A stretch of 31,441 bases of DNA, taken from JBHGBM01 sp041946965 (GTDB lineage: Bacteria > Acidobacteriota > Terriglobia > Bryobacterales > Bryobacteraceae). Within the stretch, counting starts at the first letter, position 1, and the number at the start of each line of letters is the position of its first letter. The notes under the pieces are model-generated. The model was not told the origin of the DNA, searched no databases, and saw nothing but the letters and a program-made list of their open reading frames with translations. Of this stretch, positions 7,414-15,397 are shown one piece after another. The position numbers were made by a program, and so were the translations under genes. The stretch spans positions 1-31,441 of the forward strand of contig JBHGBM010000070.1 of NCBI GenBank assembly GCA_041946965.1, read 5' to 3'.

Positions 7414-8694
7414 ATGACCGACATTGTTAAGGTCGTTGGCCGGCAGATCTTCGATTCGCGGGGCAATCCCACGGTCGAGGCCGATGTTACTCTTTCTGAC
7501 GGCAGCACGGGAAGCGCTGCTGTACCTTCTGGTGCGTCCACCGGAGAGAAGGAGGCCGTCGAACTTCGAGACGGGGACAAGACCAAGTACGGCGGCAAGG
7601 GCGTCAGCCAGGCTGTCAAGAACGTCAACAGTTCTATTGGAGCCGCGGTGAAAGGACTCGACGCCTCCGATCAGCGTGCCGTCGACGCAGCTATGCTGAC
7701 GTTGGACGGAACGCCAAACAAGGCGAAACTGGGGGCCAACGCCATGCTCGCGGTGTCGATGGCTACGGCCCGGGCGGCGGCCGCGGCCCATGGTCTTCCT
7801 CTCTACCGTTACCTGGGTGGGGCGAACGCCTGTATCCTGCCCGTACCCTGCATGAACGTCATCAACGGCGGCAAGCACGCGGACAACACGGTGGATTTCC
7901 AGGAATTCATGATCGCGCCTCACAATGCGCCGTCCTTTGCCGAAGCGATCCGCATGGGCATGGAAACGTTCCACGCACTGAAACAGGTCCTTCGCGGCAA
8001 GAACTACAGCACCGCGGTGGGCGATGAAGGTGGCTTCGCACCCGACCTCAAGTCGAACGACGAAGCGGTGGAAGTCATCCTGGAAGCGATCACCAAGGCC
8101 GGCTACAAGCCCGGCGACGACATCTCGATTTGTCTGGACCCGGCCTCAAGCGAAATGTGGGACGACGGCAAGTACGTGCTGTTCAAGTCGACCAAGAAGG
8201 CCATTTCCTCCGATGAACTGATCGGGATTTGGGAGTCCTGGGCAAATCAGTATCCGATCGTCCTGCTGGAAGACGGAATGGGCGAGAACGATTGGGAAGG
8301 GTGGAAGAACCTGACCTCAACGCTCGGCTCCCGCATCGAGTTGGTAGGCGACGACGTCTTCTGCACCAATCCCCGCATCCTGAAGGAAGGAATTGACAAG
8401 GGCATCGGCAACTCGATCCTGATCAAGCTCAACCAGATCGGCACCGTCACGGAGACGCTGGAGACCATTGAACTGGCCAAGCAGAATAACTACCGATGCT
8501 TCGTGTCGCATCGCTCCGGCGAAACCGAGGACACCTTCATCTCGGACCTGACGGTAGCGACGGGAGCAGGCCATATCAAGACCGGATCCGGTTGCCGAAG
8601 TGAGCGCGTGGCCAAGTTCAACCAGTTCCTCCGGATCGAGGAGCGTCTGGGGTCGCAAGCCAAGTTCGCCGGCCGGAAGGCCTTCGGGCGTTAA
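7414..8694 (+). CDS. eno: Enolase (phosphopyruvate hydratase)
   Basis: Enolase interconverts 2-phosphoglycerate and phosphoenolpyruvate in glycolysis. The 426-residue length is normal. Landmarks are all present: SGASTGEKEAVELRD (mobile-loop Ser), NGGKHADNTVDFQEFMI (catalytic His and Glu), GDEGGFAPDL (general-acid Glu), and the metal ligands in CLDPASSE, LLEDGM and LVGDDVF. The catalytic Lys in LIKLNQIGT, SHRSGETED and HIKTGS are also seen. AAAGGAG lies just upstream of the ATG, and the pump stop is 51 nt away. Fluoride with phosphate inhibits enolase, and enolase genes are known members of fluoride-riboswitch regulons, so extra enolase would offset inhibition. Whether it is the only enolase of the genome is unknown. 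No active-site substitution suggesting fluoride resistance was seen. Confidence 0.97.
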   Translation: MTDIVKVVGRQIFDSRGNPTVEADVTLSDGSTGSAAVPSGASTGEKEAVELRDGDKTKYGGKGVSQAVKNVNSSIGAAVKGLDASDQRAVDAAMLTLDGTPNKAKLGANAMLAVSMATARAAAAAHGLPLYRYLGGANACILPVPCMNVINGGKHADNTVDFQEFMIAPHNAPSFAEAIRMGMETFHALKQVLRGKNYSTAVGDEGGFAPDLKSNDEAVEVILEAITKAGYKPGDDISICLDPASSEMWDDGKYVLFKSTKKAISSDELIGIWESWANQYPIVLLEDGMGENDWEGWKNLTSTLGSRIELVGDDVFCTNPRILKEGIDKGIGNSILIKLNQIGTVTETLETIELAKQNNYRCFVSHRSGETEDTFISDLTVATGAGHIKTGSGCRSERVAKFNQFLRIEERLGSQAKFAGRKAFGR

Positions 8695-9205
8695 CGCGGC
8701 GTCTTGCGCCACTTGTTGACTTGTTGAGCCAGCCTGGCCGAGACACGACCATGCTGGCTCGCCATTCCTGTCCTTGCCTTTCCCTTCCGGTTCGCTTCCC
8801 CGGTGATCACCAACACGGTGATGGCCAAGTGCAGCGGTCACCTTCCGCTGAAACTGATCGAGTTCCAGGCCGAGTTTTCTCTTCTTAAGTTCGCAGCGAG
8901 TGGAACGACTCGCGAAGCGCGGTTCTCTCCGCCTCCCGGCTGGCAAGAAGGGGAACCGGCGGTTTTCGCTTGGGGATTGCGGCCGTTCTCAGGGCCGAGA
9001 CATGGCGATCAGCGGGCGCAGCAGTGAAATTCTACCCGAGGGAGTTTACACTGGAGGCACGAACTCCGTGGGACGTTGACGGAGTGAGCAGCAACTTGCG
9101 AGGAATTCCGGCACAGCCGAATTCAGAATGCGGCTGGCCGTACTGAGGGCATGGCGGAGGACAATGGCGCGAGTTTGGCCAATGATCTCATCGGCAAGTT
9201 GACCG
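8695..9205 (+). other. Long non-coding stretch after enolase
   Basis: No convincing gene is seen. A hairpin GAGCCAGC (8726-8733) / GCTGGCTC (8753-8760) with a 19-nt loop lies 31 nt after the enolase stop. It lacks a T tract, so it may be a processing or weak termination site. A 74-codon open frame at 8803-9027 has no recognisable domain and no ribosome site. The segment may be decayed sequence leading into the YidB-like fragment. Confidence 0.4.
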
Positions 9206-9469
9206 GTGGCGCACAGACTGGCAGTGACGGCCGGTATTTCCGCGAATTCAGCCGGCGCGCAGTTGGCCGAATTGCTGCCCAATATGGTGGACAGGTTGAC
9301 GCCAGGTGGACAGATGCCCGAGGGTGGTGACCGAATGTCCACCGGCATGACCTTTCTCAAGGACCTGATGTCGGGGCGGCAAGCAGGAAGCCTAGTGAAG
9401 GCCGGCTGCCGGCACGATTGCCCGCCCACATTTCGGACGCGGCACACCAGCGCCGCGGTTGCCCGGTGA
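9206..9469 (+). pseudogene. C-terminal fragment of a YidB/DUF937-like protein
   Basis: The frame beginning at GTG 9206 reads VAHRLAVTAGISANSAG, then QLAELLPNMVDRLTPGGQ, MPEGGD and TFLKDLM. This is the characteristic C-terminal half of YidB-family (DUF937) proteins: a short amphipathic helix, then QLAxLLPxxVDxLTPxGxxPxG. An in-frame TGA at 9200 blocks extension, and no family N-terminus is found upstream in this frame. SLANDLIGKLTGGAQTG in another frame just upstream could be the displaced preceding part. The last 25 or so codons look non-homologous. The stop lies 7 nt before the DUF4126 start. It is best read as a truncated or frameshifted remnant; a short functional protein cannot be excluded. 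The family's function is not established. Confidence 0.55.
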
Positions 9470-9476
9470 GGAGTTG

Positions 9477-10502
9477 ATGGAAACTCTGTTGCCACTTGCG
9501 TCGGCTCTAGGGCTGGGGATGCTGGCCGGCGCACGGCTTTACGCGACGGTGCTCGCGGTTGGGCTGCTGCTGCGATTTGACTGGATCACATTGCCCGCCT
9601 CATGGCAGCATGTCTCGGTGCTTGCGGATACCCGGGTCTTAGTCTTCGCCGGCATCGCATGTGCGATCGAATTCATTGCCGACAAGATTCCCTGGGTGGA
9701 CAGCGCCTGGGACTCCCTGCACACGTTTGTCCGGCCGATCGGGGCCGCTCTTCTGACCTCCTCTCTTTTCTCCAATCAGCAGCCTGTTTATCAGGTACTG
9801 CTATTCCTGCTGGCCGGCGGGGTCGCCTTGTCGGGCCACTCGGCCAAGGCCGCTACGCGGCTGGCCGTAAATCACAGCCCGGAGCCCTTCAGCAACATCG
9901 CTGTCAGCCTGGCCGAGGACGCGTTCGTAATCGGCGGCGTCTATATGCTGGTAAAGCATCCGTGGGTGATGGCCGGCATCGGGCTGATTTTTCTTTCGTT
10001 GTCCGCCTGGCTGGCTCCGCGGATCTACCACTCTGTGCGCGCCGAGTGGACGGCGTTCGGGGCCGTGCTACGGCATTGGCTCGGAGAGGTTCGTGAGCCG
10101 CGGCTTACCACCGAGCAGGAACGCTGGTTGGAGGAGCGTTACCCCGCCCAGACGCCGCGCCGGCTGTTTGCTGTAATTGCGACGGCGGGCTTGAAGGGTC
10201 TTCACAACCGAGTGGGGACGTTGTGCATGACTGGCGGTGAGGCGGTGTTCTTTTCCCGGAAGTGGGGACGCCTGGCCGCGCGCCCGTTAGGCCCTATGGG
10301 CGCCATCCAGGTCAGAGAAGGCCTTTTGGCTGACAAACTGATGCTAAGAACTACGGCGGGATCTCAAACAAGTTTTGACCTCCTCGCGGGCCAGCGGGAA
10401 AGGGCTTGGGAGGAGGCGAAGCGCCTGTCGCCGGCGGCCCCTGTCCCTGAGGATAAGAGTGGCGACGGGCGAGGTCAGCCGCCCAGAGGAGAGAGACCGT
10501 GA
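9477..10502 (+). CDS. DUF4126 integral membrane protein with C-terminal extension
   Basis: This 341-residue protein has several hydrophobic segments (about residues 3-30, 52-70, 85-130, 140-185) and the DUF4126 hallmarks GMLAGARLYATVLAVGLL, IEFIADKIPWVDSAWDSLHT, GHSAKAATRLAVNHSPEPFS and SLAEDAFV. The function of the family is unknown. After the membrane part come about 120 residues with a KGLHNRVGTLCMTGGEAVF to ADKLMLRTTAGSQTSFDLL stretch that looks like a small soluble beta-rich (possibly PH-like) domain. The ATG at 9477 is preferred over an in-frame TTG at 9459 because GGTGAG (9465-9470) precedes it. It is co-directional with the riboswitch operon and may be its last gene, although the roughly 780-nt gap after enolase leaves that open. 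Confidence 0.85.
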   Translation: METLLPLASALGLGMLAGARLYATVLAVGLLLRFDWITLPASWQHVSVLADTRVLVFAGIACAIEFIADKIPWVDSAWDSLHTFVRPIGAALLTSSLFSNQQPVYQVLLFLLAGGVALSGHSAKAATRLAVNHSPEPFSNIAVSLAEDAFVIGGVYMLVKHPWVMAGIGLIFLSLSAWLAPRIYHSVRAEWTAFGAVLRHWLGEVREPRLTTEQERWLEERYPAQTPRRLFAVIATAGLKGLHNRVGTLCMTGGEAVFFSRKWGRLAARPLGPMGAIQVREGLLADKLMLRTTAGSQTSFDLLAGQRERAWEEAKRLSPAAPVPEDKSGDGRGQPPRGERP

Positions 10503-10603
10503 ACTCCGCCATCCTGGATGTGTGGCGTGAAGGCCGCCACGCCGTTCCGCTGGATCTCTTCTCCAGCGAGGAGTCGCCGCGCCTTCCGGAAGCGCGGCCC
10601 TGA
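10499..10603 (+). CDS. Possible 34-codon ORF or gene remnant
   Basis: The GTG overlaps the DUF4126 stop as GTGA and is preceded by a purine-rich AGAGGAGAGAG. The frame reads MNSAILDVWREGRHAVPLDL, then FSSEESPRLPEARP, and stops as TGATG, overlapping an alternative ATG of the next gene. It resembles the tail of a larger protein more than an independent gene. No family is recognised. Confidence 0.22.
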   Translation: MNSAILDVWREGRHAVPLDLFSSEESPRLPEARP

Positions 10604-10620
10604 TGGGGAGAACATCTCTG

Positions 10621-11772
10621 ATGACGTTCAAGGGAATTCGCATGGCGGTGATGTCGCTCGCCGCCGGCATCGCCGCGGCGCAGGTTCCGCCGGCGATGCG
10701 GCAGGAACCGGGCGCTTCGCCGGAAGTCCGCGCCGACGGAACGGTCACCTTCCGGCTGCGCGCGCCCAACGCCCGTACCGTCTCGCTGGGGGGCGAATTC
10801 GATGAGAAGAAGCTGGCGCTGACCAGGAACGAAGAGGGTGTCTGGAGCATAACCACCGGACCTCTCCAGCCGGATATCTACCGGTACTGGTTCATTGTGG
10901 ACGGCGTCAATGTCGTGGATCCCGGAAATCCCACCACGGCATCCGGCCTTCGCTCGGTGTGGAACCTGGTTTCGGTTCCCGGCGGCAGTTACGGGTTTTG
11001 GGGCGAACGCCCCGTTGAACACGGCGTCGTCCACCGGCACTTGTATCGCTCGGCGGTCATGGGAGCCGATCGCGAGTTCTACGTCTACACGCCGCCGGAA
11101 TACGACCGCGATCCGCGGCGGCGGTTCCCGGTTCTATACCTCCTGCACGGCGGGGGCGATACTGCGAGCACCTGGTTGTCGGTCGGCAAAGCCAATCTGA
11201 TCATGGACAACCTGCTCGCTGAAGCCAAGGCCGTTCCCATGCTGATCGTGATGCCGTATGGGCAGGCCGCCGGCCCGCAACGCTCGCCGGATCCTTCCTC
11301 GCCCGAATGGGTTGCGGACCTCGATGCCCGAGTGCACCGCGTCGGCGAGGAACTCACGGTGGGTATCTTGCCCGAGGTCGAACGCCGCTACCGCGTGGAC
11401 CCCGGCCGCGAGCATCGCGCCATCGCCGGCCTCTCCATGGGAGGCCGCCAGGCATTGATGATTGGCCTAAGCCGCCTCGACTTGTTTGCGTCGGTGGGCG
11501 CGTTCAGTTCCGCCGTGTTCCCCGGCGATTTCGCGGCTCGCTTCCGCGATCTGCCCGCCAGCCCGGAGACGGCCAACAGGATGCTAAAACTGTTGTTCCT
11601 GGGCTGTGGCAGCGACGACAAGTTCTTCGACACCTTCGACAACAATCGGCAACTCTCGGACCTGTTCAAGAGCCGCGGCATCCGGCACAGGTTTTTCACG
11701 ACGCCCGGCGCCCACTCGTTCCGGGTCTGGCGGATATGTCTCCACGAGATCGCTCCGCTTCTGTTCCGATGA
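10621..11772 (+). CDS. Secreted esterase (esterase-D/CE1 type) with N-terminal CBM48-like domain
   Basis: This 383-residue alpha/beta hydrolase is probably a carbohydrate ester hydrolase. A signal peptide (hydrophobic MAVMSLAAGIAAAQ) is followed by an Ig-like early-set/CBM48-type domain (residues about 35-130, VTFRLRAPNARTVSLGGEF and IYRYWFIVDG). The hydrolase domain starts at REFYVYTPPEY and contains FPVLYLLHGGG, nucleophile Ser272 in GLSMGG, Asp332/333 in GCGSDDKFF as likely acid, and His365 in GAHSF. The ATG at 10621 is chosen because GGGGAG (10605-10610) lies 10 nt upstream; ATGs at 10603 and 10642 are alternatives. Proteins of this layout are often feruloyl or acetyl-xylan esterases; the true substrate is unknown. 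It is followed at 24 nt by an outer-membrane receptor. Confidence 0.88.
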   Translation: MTFKGIRMAVMSLAAGIAAAQVPPAMRQEPGASPEVRADGTVTFRLRAPNARTVSLGGEFDEKKLALTRNEEGVWSITTGPLQPDIYRYWFIVDGVNVVDPGNPTTASGLRSVWNLVSVPGGSYGFWGERPVEHGVVHRHLYRSAVMGADREFYVYTPPEYDRDPRRRFPVLYLLHGGGDTASTWLSVGKANLIMDNLLAEAKAVPMLIVMPYGQAAGPQRSPDPSSPEWVADLDARVHRVGEELTVGILPEVERRYRVDPGREHRAIAGLSMGGRQALMIGLSRLDLFASVGAFSSAVFPGDFAARFRDLPASPETANRMLKLLFLGCGSDDKFFDTFDNNRQLSDLFKSRGIRHRFFTTPGAHSFRVWRICLHEIAPLLFR

Positions 11773-11795
11773 CGTTCACCCAAGGGGAGAAAAAC

Positions 11796-14700
11796 GTGAG
11801 CATTGGCTTTAGCAAACGCGGCGGCGCCGCCGCACTGTTATGGATTGCCGTTTCGGGGCCGGCCATGGCCCAGGACCCGCGCGGCGCCATCACCGGAAAA
11901 GTGCTGGACGCGAGCGGCGCCGTCGTGCCGGGCGCCGAGGTCCGCGCCATCCACGCCGAGACCAAGGTGCAGACCCGCACCTCCAGCAACCAGGCCGGCA
12001 GTTACGACCTGCCCTACTTGCTGCCGGGAACGTATAGGCTCACCGCCGGGCAACCCGGCTTCAAGGCGTGGACCCAATCCGGGGTCGAAGTGCGCATGGG
12101 CGACCGGTTGCGGCTGGATATCCGGCTGGAAGTCGGCGAAGTGACGGAGGTGGTCGAGGTGGCCGCGCAGGCGCCTCTGCTCGAGAGCGCCACCGCCACC
12201 ATCGGACAGGTGATCGGGAACCGCCAGATCGCGGAGCTGCCGCTGCGCGGCGGCAGCCTCGGATGGGTCTTTGCCATGGCGCCCGGCGTGGTGCTGGAAC
12301 GGCTTCCCTTCGACGGTCCGTGGAACGTCACGCACGCCTCTTCGGTGAGCCTAGGCGGGAGCGGGTTCCGCTTCGGCAGCGCGGATTTCAACATGGATGG
12401 CGTCAGCAACAATTCCTATGGAGGCCAGACCGCCATGGTGCCGCCGCCGGACATGGTGCAGGAAGTTCGCGTCGAGGTGGCCAGCTTCGATGCCTCCGTG
12501 GGCCACTCCGCCGGCGGCTCCGTCAACGTATCGCTCAAATCCGGCACCAACGCGCTGCACGGCGCCCTGGGTGGATCCATCACCACGGGGCCGCTGATCG
12601 CCCGTGATTTCTTCGTCAACAAGTTCATCTTCGATCCCAATACCGGGCCCATCACACCGCAGAAGATCAAGGACAATACCCCGCCCATCCGCTGGATCCG
12701 GACCAGCGCCGCCGTGGGCGGCCCTCTGGTGATCCCCAAGCTTTACGACGGCCATAACCGCACGTTTTGGATGTTCGGTTTCCAGGCGCACCTGGATAAC
12801 CGCACCGTGAGCAACTTGTCGTCAGTGCCCACCGGGCCGCAGCGCGGCGGCGATTTTTCCGCACTGCTCGCGCTCGGTACGCAATACCAGATCTACGATC
12901 CCCGGACGACGGTCCCCTCCGGCGCGTCGCGTTTCGCCCGCCAGCCGCTGCCCGGCAACCGCATCCCCGCCAGCCGCATCGATCCGAACGCCCGGAAAAC
13001 GCTGGAGTACTTCCCTCTGCCGAACACCACGGGCACCGCCGACGCGTTGAACAACTACTCCCGCCCGTACCCGGAAATTCGCGAACTCTATCAACCCATC
13101 GTGCGGTTCGACCACGTCTTCAGCGAAAGCCATCGCATGTTCGCCCGCTACTCGCATTCGGATTTCACGGGGGACCTGGGCCGGATCATCCCGGAGAGCA
13201 AGGTGCGGGGCCGCCTGCGGAAGCGTCCGCACCGCGGATTCGCGCTCGACCAGGTCTTTGTCGTCTCGCCGCGCGCCGTGTTCGACCTGCGCTATGGCCT
13301 GACCTGGTTTCGCGAACAGCAGTCCTACGTAAACAACGGTTGGGACCTGAAAGAGTTCGGTTTCCCCGAATCGCTGATCGCCCAGATGGATCCGGCCGGG
13401 ATTTCGTTTCCCGCCATCAATATCACCGGGCTGCTTGCGCTGGGCAATGACGGCGGCTTCGTGCAGACCATCTACTCCCACAGCCTGCTCGGAGTGCTGA
13501 ACTGGACGCGCGGCAATCACAGTCTGCGGTTTGGCGCGGATCTCCGGTTTCCCTTCGAGACTTACAAGAGCTACGGCAACACCGCGCCCCGGCTGGATTT
13601 CGGACAAACCTACACCCGCGGGCCTCTCGATAACTCACCCGTCGCGCCGGCCGGACAAGGCCTGGCGAGTTTCCTTTTCGGCATCCCGACCGGGGGCGGC
13701 ATGGATCTAAATGATTCGCGCGCCGAGGCGAACCGTTTTTACTCCGGCTTTGTCCAGGACGACTGGCGGCTCTCCAGAAAGCTGACGCTGAACCTCGGGC
13801 TGCGGTGGGAATATGAGAGCCCGCTGACGGAGCGCTTCAACCGCTCGGCCCGGGATTTCGATTTCACGGCCGTCAATCCCGTTCAATCCCGCGCCGCCGC
13901 GCAATACGCCAGGAGTCCGATTCCGGAACTTGCGCCGGCCAGTTTCCGGACCTTGGGCGGTGTCACTTTTGCAGGCGCCGGCGGCAATCCCCGGATGATT
14001 CACGAACGCGATTTTCGCGCCTTCATGCCGCGCATCGGCCTGGCTTATCAACTGCTGCCCAAAATGATCCTGCGCGGCGGCTACGGGATCTACTTCGACC
14101 TGTTGGGAGCCGACTTCGACGATGCCTTGCAGCCCGGGTTCTCCCAGCGCACGAATGTGGTGGCCAGCCTCGATAACGGGATGACCTACATCGCATCGCT
14201 TTCCAATCCGCTTCCGCTCGGGCTTGAAAAACCCCAGGGCGCCCGCGGCGGGCTGGAAACGTTTCTCGGCCGCTCGCCGGGCTTCTTCTCCTCCGATGGG
14301 CGGCGCTCCTACAACCAGCGCTGGAGCGGTTCCATCCAGTTCGAGCCCGTCCGCCAGACCGCGGTCGAGGTCGGGTACATGGGTTCGCGCGGCGTGCGGC
14401 AGCGCGTCGCGACCGAGTTCAACCCCATCCCGCGGCAATACCTGAGCGCCTCCGCCGAAAGGGATCAGCCGGTCATCGACTTTCTCTCCGCGCGCGCGGC
14501 CAATCCCTTCATCGGCATCCCGGGCTTCGCCGGATCCACGTTCTTCGCCACGGCGAACACCACCCGGTCGCAACTGCTGCGCCCCTATCCCCACTTCACC
14601 GGCCTGAGCGCGGGGCTGCCGGCGGGCTCGGTCTGGTACAACGCCATGACCCTCCGCGTGGAGCGCCGCTTCGGCCGCGGGTTGCAGATCCAGGGAAGTT

Positions 14701-15311
14701 ACACCTGGTCCAAGACCATGGACGCGCTCACTTATTTGAATGAGACCGATCCGGTCCCCGAGCACGTGGTGTCGGATCTCGACCGGCCCCACCGCATCGT
14801 TGTGAGCGGGATGTACGAGCTGCCCTTCGGCAAAGGGAGGAAGTTCCTGTCTTCGAGCGGCCGCCTTGCGAACGCCGTGCTGGGAGGGTGGCAGGTGCAG
14901 GCCATCTTCCAGGGCCAGAGCGGAGGGCCGCTGATGTTCGCCAACGTGCTCTATCGCGGCGAATACCGCGCCATAGACGGCGGGACGCAGTCGCTCGACG
15001 CCTGGTTCAACACCGCCGGATTCGAGCGGCGCGCCGCGGCGCAGCTTGCCAACAACATCCGCAGTTTCCCCTCCGCCATCCCCTACGTGCGCGAGGATGG
15101 AATCAACATCTGGGACCTCTCCGTGCACAAGAACTTCCGGCTGCGCGAAGGCTGGAAGCTCCAGGTGAGGGCGGAATCCGAAGGCGCCATGAATCACCCG
15201 ATCTTCGCGCCGCCGAATACCGTCCCCACCAGCACCCTGTTCGGGCAGGTCACCGCTACGGCTCAGGGCGCCGCGCGGAAGATCTTCGTGGGCGGCAAAT
15301 TCCTGTTCTGA
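11796..15311 (+). CDS. Oar-like TonB-dependent outer membrane receptor (1)
   Basis: This is a 1171-residue outer-membrane beta-barrel. The open frame extends far upstream, but GTG 11796 is the start: AGGGGAG (11783-11789) is well placed and a signal peptide follows at once (SIGFSKRGGAAALLWIAV to PAMAQ). Next come a carboxypeptidase-regulatory-like Ig domain (residues about 27-110, GAITGKVLDASGAVVPGAEV and YDLPYLLPGTYRLTA) and a plug-like region (VIGNRQIAELPLRGG, FNMDGVSNNSYGG). The large barrel ends in the aromatic C-terminus FVGGKFLF. Family knowledge: such proteins import large ligands, often glycans, or act in surface binding. The close upstream esterase suggests a shared polysaccharide substrate. 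Confidence 0.9.
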   Translation: MSIGFSKRGGAAALLWIAVSGPAMAQDPRGAITGKVLDASGAVVPGAEVRAIHAETKVQTRTSSNQAGSYDLPYLLPGTYRLTAGQPGFKAWTQSGVEVRMGDRLRLDIRLEVGEVTEVVEVAAQAPLLESATATIGQVIGNRQIAELPLRGGSLGWVFAMAPGVVLERLPFDGPWNVTHASSVSLGGSGFRFGSADFNMDGVSNNSYGGQTAMVPPPDMVQEVRVEVASFDASVGHSAGGSVNVSLKSGTNALHGALGGSITTGPLIARDFFVNKFIFDPNTGPITPQKIKDNTPPIRWIRTSAAVGGPLVIPKLYDGHNRTFWMFGFQAHLDNRTVSNLSSVPTGPQRGGDFSALLALGTQYQIYDPRTTVPSGASRFARQPLPGNRIPASRIDPNARKTLEYFPLPNTTGTADALNNYSRPYPEIRELYQPIVRFDHVFSESHRMFARYSHSDFTGDLGRIIPESKVRGRLRKRPHRGFALDQVFVVSPRAVFDLRYGLTWFREQQSYVNNGWDLKEFGFPESLIAQMDPAGISFPAINITGLLALGNDGGFVQTIYSHSLLGVLNWTRGNHSLRFGADLRFPFETYKSYGNTAPRLDFGQTYTRGPLDNSPVAPAGQGLASFLFGIPTGGGMDLNDSRAEANRFYSGFVQDDWRLSRKLTLNLGLRWEYESPLTERFNRSARDFDFTAVNPVQSRAAAQYARSPIPELAPASFRTLGGVTFAGAGGNPRMIHERDFRAFMPRIGLAYQLLPKMILRGGYGIYFDLLGADFDDALQPGFSQRTNVVASLDNGMTYIASLSNPLPLGLEKPQGARGGLETFLGRSPGFFSSDGRRSYNQRWSGSIQFEPVRQTAVEVGYMGSRGVRQRVATEFNPIPRQYLSASAERDQPVIDFLSARAANPFIGIPGFAGSTFFATANTTRSQLLRPYPHFTGLSAGLPAGSVWYNAMTLRVERRFGRGLQIQGSYTWSKTMDALTYLNETDPVPEHVVSDLDRPHRIVVSGMYELPFGKGRKFLSSSGRLANAVLGGWQVQAIFQGQSGGPLMFANVLYRGEYRAIDGGTQSLDAWFNTAGFERRAAAQLANNIRSFPSAIPYVREDGINIWDLSVHKNFRLREGWKLQVRAESEGAMNHPIFAPPNTVPTSTLFGQVTATAQGAARKIFVGGKFLF

Positions 15312-15352
15312 CGGGCGGCGGCTTCACTTCCTGCGCGCGTCTTTTCCCGCAC

Positions 15353-15397
15353 GGCGCCGGCAAGCTTGCAGCCAAGCCGCGTCAAACGGCGCCTTTT
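15353..15397 (+). terminator. Candidate terminator after receptor 1
   Basis: GGCGCCG (15353-15359) and CGGCGCC (15387-15393) are perfect complements and are followed by TTTT. The hairpin begins 41 nt after the receptor stop and overlaps the 3' end of the convergent oxidoreductase gene. The loop is long (27 nt, itself containing a GCAAGCTTGC palindrome) and the T tract is short, so the call is modest. Confidence 0.35.

Noticed and set aside
8815..8850. GGTGATGG followed by GGTCACC as a second fluoride riboswitch before DUF4126
   Set aside because: The loop is too long and there is no second hairpin, no conserved CTCCTACC strand and no expression platform.
8803..9027. 74-codon open frame after enolase
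   Set aside because: No ribosome site, no recognisable domain and no coding-like character; treated as non-coding.
11307..11795. In-frame extension upstream of receptor 1
   Set aside because: It overlaps the esterase gene out of frame; a strong ribosome site and signal peptide fix the start at 11796.
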